Below, one piece after another: positions 61,201-64,000 of a stretch of DNA of 64,000 nt. Origin of the DNA: Prochilodus magdalenae (lineage: Eukaryota > Chordata > Actinopteri > Characiformes > Prochilodontidae). The notes under the pieces are model-generated. The model made no database searches. It was given only the letters and a program-made list of their open reading frames with translations, and had not been told where the DNA came from. A program made the position numbers and the translations under genes. Position 1 is the first letter of the stretch. The number at the start of each line of letters is the position of its first letter. The stretch is taken from positions 1-64,000 of the forward strand of contig JAMWET010006960.1 of the NCBI GenBank assembly GCA_024036415.1. Reading direction: 5' to 3'.

Positions 61201-64000
61201 TTTGTGAAGGGATACAGCCTGCAGTAATAGCCAGCCCATTTACAAGCACGGCCAGTACTCAGAGGCACACATGACGACTCAACTCACTCAATGGCAAGGC
61301 CACCGTCGAGCGCGAGACTGTCTTTAACCCGCGTTCAATAAAGTGACCAAAGAGTGCAAAAAGAAAAAGCGCAGAGTGACAGTCTTATCCAAGGACTTGA
61401 ATCTTAATCTTGGCAATAGCAGTTTGTCCCATAGCGCCAATCATTCGCAGTGCTAACTGGTACAGGAAGTGAGTATTCGGTCGCAAATAGGGTTTGTAGT
61501 TCTTTGCTTATTATATAAGCAACACAATAACAAAAGGTAAAAACAACACAAGGCCCAGATCGATCACACGAAACCCTGCCATAAACAAATCGTAGTAGTA
61601 AACAAGTCTTCTAGACCCTTCGACACCACAATAACACGAGAAACCCCCCAAATTAGAAATAACACTTCAAAAGGTATTGTCACATGACGACGATATTCTG
61701 TATCAACTAGCATAAAGTAAACCTTCCACTTTATATAACAACCCCCATTCAAGGCGCCATATGCGTTACATAAAAAATCCGGCACATTGTCCAGTCTTCT
61801 TTCGCCATACACGTTTATCATGGCACACCTAAATTAGCTCTTGCCAGAATGACAGCTGAAACACAACCCCATGGGCACTGGCATGATTCAAGTGGTCCAT
61901 CTCACCCCATCTCAAACGCAATCAGCTGTGCCTAGCCATTCAAACATCGTTACAACTCCGACCATACACATCGATTCCAGACACAACCATAGATATTCAC
62001 GATGAAACGGCACAGCAGGTTTAGCTATCATCTTCCAAGCAGCCTGCCTACGTTTTTCTATCGCACAAAATCGGCGCCACAATTATATTCCACGCAACAG
62101 TGATCAAGGAAATAAAATACTTCTAGAAAGTGCCTTACATAATCTTACTGAACATAAATCTATATGAAAACAGGAAAAAACAAATAGCAGCACAAAATGA
62201 GCTTGTTTTCATGTTATTCCACTCACCATATGGAATTAACTCTCAAATCGTGGTCACACTGAATGTGAGTTACACCATATTGGATAGCCAAATCAAATAG
62301 GCAGTCTCCACTAGCGAACAGGCTACATATTATTAGTTTGGTATTAATGGCATTAAAAGCTTGCTTCATAAGTATCACAATTAGGGCCAAAATCCCTAGG
62401 TATTTCATCCACTTCGGGAAAGGAAGCATTATGGTCTGAGAGTAATGGAGCTATAAACACAAAACTTTAATCTGCTAACAATCCCTTCCTTGACCAAGAT
62501 CTATGGTCCAGTTTAATGCCACCATGCAGGAATGTCCACCCTGCCACTGCAAGGCAGCCCTATGAGAGAAATGCTGCAAACTGAAAAGACAAACAGGTAA
62601 AAGTACATTACTCACAGTGACACCTACGGCGGGTTTATTGATCCATACATAGACCTTAGTCCGTGAAGACGTGGACAACAATTAATGTACACACAATGCG
62701 GTAGATCAAGCTATAGGTAGTCAAGCTCAACTTTAATAAACTACAATCTGCATTTTGGCATTTGGTAGGATAGATGATGAGCTAATAAACAGCGTCAAAT
62801 TACAGACTTAAGCATCCTTAACTATTACACACTAAGCATCCATAACACACGTGTACACCAAGCAGTGTAACTACATATTAAATTAATAATATAATAAAGC
62901 ATTAACACACTGTTCCACACAATTGAATACGAAGATCTTACACCTATGGAATCACCCATACATTATGTTCAACCTAAAGAAATATGCTGGCATTTCCTGT
63001 TACTGGGGGGTAACGCAAGGACACTACGCTGGTGTTAGCCGTAGTTCACACACAGAGGAGGCAACTGTGGTCTGCGAATGGCCACTCTGCCTCATCCATT
63101 CTCACCCAACTCAACCCATTCTGATGAACATGAACGAGAGTGCATTTCACAAATCCCTAGATTTTTAATTTAAGTGAATGAGTGAAATCCCACCACAAAC
63201 AACCCTCGATTACATCGGCCTTTTTTGCTTCAGCTAACATGCCACTTTTTACTATCAATGACAAGCCAGTAATGACACCCACTGAACGAAGCTGGTGAAA
63301 AATGTCAAACCCCTTTCTGAAATTTGGCCCCATAATACCCACCTGGTCATTTTGCGTCAAGGGTCACGACCCAGAGAACATGGCCTTAACAGAAGCAAGA
63401 GTAGTATGTAGAGTGGGTGTATCGGAGATAAATTGCGATTACCAGGCACTATAATGTGCGTGAGATATCTTCAAAAGCAACCCTTGGCCCCCTTTAAGGT
63501 CCACTAGGGTCACAAGCCTGTCACCCGAATGGCGTTTTAAACCACTTCTGCTCGATATAGGCATCACCCTCGGCCATGGTAGAGCCCCATACCCCCAAAA
63601 CAAGAAAGACCGAAGCATGGGCTGTGGCGAGTTTCCTTGTGGAAAAGATTAAGCTGGAATCTAGCTTTAACATAATCCTAGCCAGCTTTTGGGAGAATGT
63701 GTCTTGTCCATAACCAACTAGCTAAATTCACTGTGACTGTGGCTCAGCTAAAATCCATCACGTACTAGCTCGCATAAATACAAAATCGCTTGGAACCTAG
63801 CCAACCGCGTTATGGCCACAAAGGACAGATCAATCCCCAATAGCCTTCTCGTACACGAGTACACATAGCGTCCAATGGCGCTAGGGATGGCACGAGCATA
63901 AAATGGAAGACCGCAATTCTTCCAAAGACCACTACACCCACAACACATCAAGTCCCAGTTATAAAAAAGCGACAACAGTAGTTGGTAGTTAAATTTGTGA
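61201..64000 (-). other. Unidentified region with A/C-rich + strand and minus-strand frames
   Basis: The texture changes here: the + strand is rich in A and C, CpG dinucleotides are commoner than in the crhr1 introns, and simple repeats are absent. The minus strand carries several frames of ordinary composition: 63748-63975, 63157-63360, 62223-62429 (starts MLPFPKWMKYLGILALIVIL, a plausible signal peptide, and runs to a possible donor tggtgagtgg) and 61564-61821. None has a motif that I can name. It may be a large, fairly recent insertion running past the right edge, or another gene. Confidence 0.35.

Noticed and set aside
61201..64000. A nuclear copy of mitochondrial DNA, suggested by the A/C-rich strand
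   Set aside because: I could not recognise any mitochondrial gene or rRNA segment, and the minus strand has start-to-stop frames unlike mitochondrial proteins.

Overview
This window is vertebrate nuclear DNA, almost certainly from a ray-finned fish. Long AT-rich stretches without coding sequence are interrupted by short exons with GT/AG borders, by (CA)n microsatellites and by many decayed Tc1/mariner and hAT DNA transposons, plus L2-type LINE and tRNA-derived SINE pieces. No bacterial or phage signature is present, and most open frames of 60-130 codons look like chance ORFs.

The only recognisable host gene is the 5' half of crhr1 (corticotropin-releasing hormone receptor 1, a class B GPCR) on the + strand. 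Four coding exons with compatible phases lie at 28316-28366, 35208-35327, 42608-42693 and 56112-56218. They encode the glycosylated N-terminus, five of the six conserved cysteines of the hormone-binding domain and transmembrane helix 1. The signal-peptide exon carrying the first cysteine was not found upstream. Exons for TM2 onward were not found in the 7.8 kb after the last exon, so the gene continues past the right edge. The introns are about 6.8, 7.3 and 13.4 kb.

The left part (1-28.3 kb) is intron 1 or upstream flank and is dense in transposons. It holds a broken Tc1 transposase at the left edge, several copies of a second Tc1/mariner-like family, three C-terminal scraps of a third, an inverted pair of hAT-like elements (13367-14233 and 18538-20441) with CAGGGCTCTAGA ends and perfect 5-bp target duplications, a 1.06-kb element nested in the second of them, LINE 3' ends, a SINE, and a Tc1-like copy interrupted by a 1.09-kb hAT-like element with a perfect 8-bp duplication. 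A relative of that last element lies inverted at 59467-60358.

The crhr1 introns carry further Tc1 remnants, microsatellites, two weak LTR-like stretches and a 430-bp purine-only-like tract. The right end (about 61.2-64 kb) differs in texture (A/C-rich + strand, more CpG) and has several modest minus-strand frames that I could not identify. I see no convincing previously undescribed system. The most useful observations are the two hAT-like groups with precise boundaries, the mosaic interior of one pair, and the unidentified right end.
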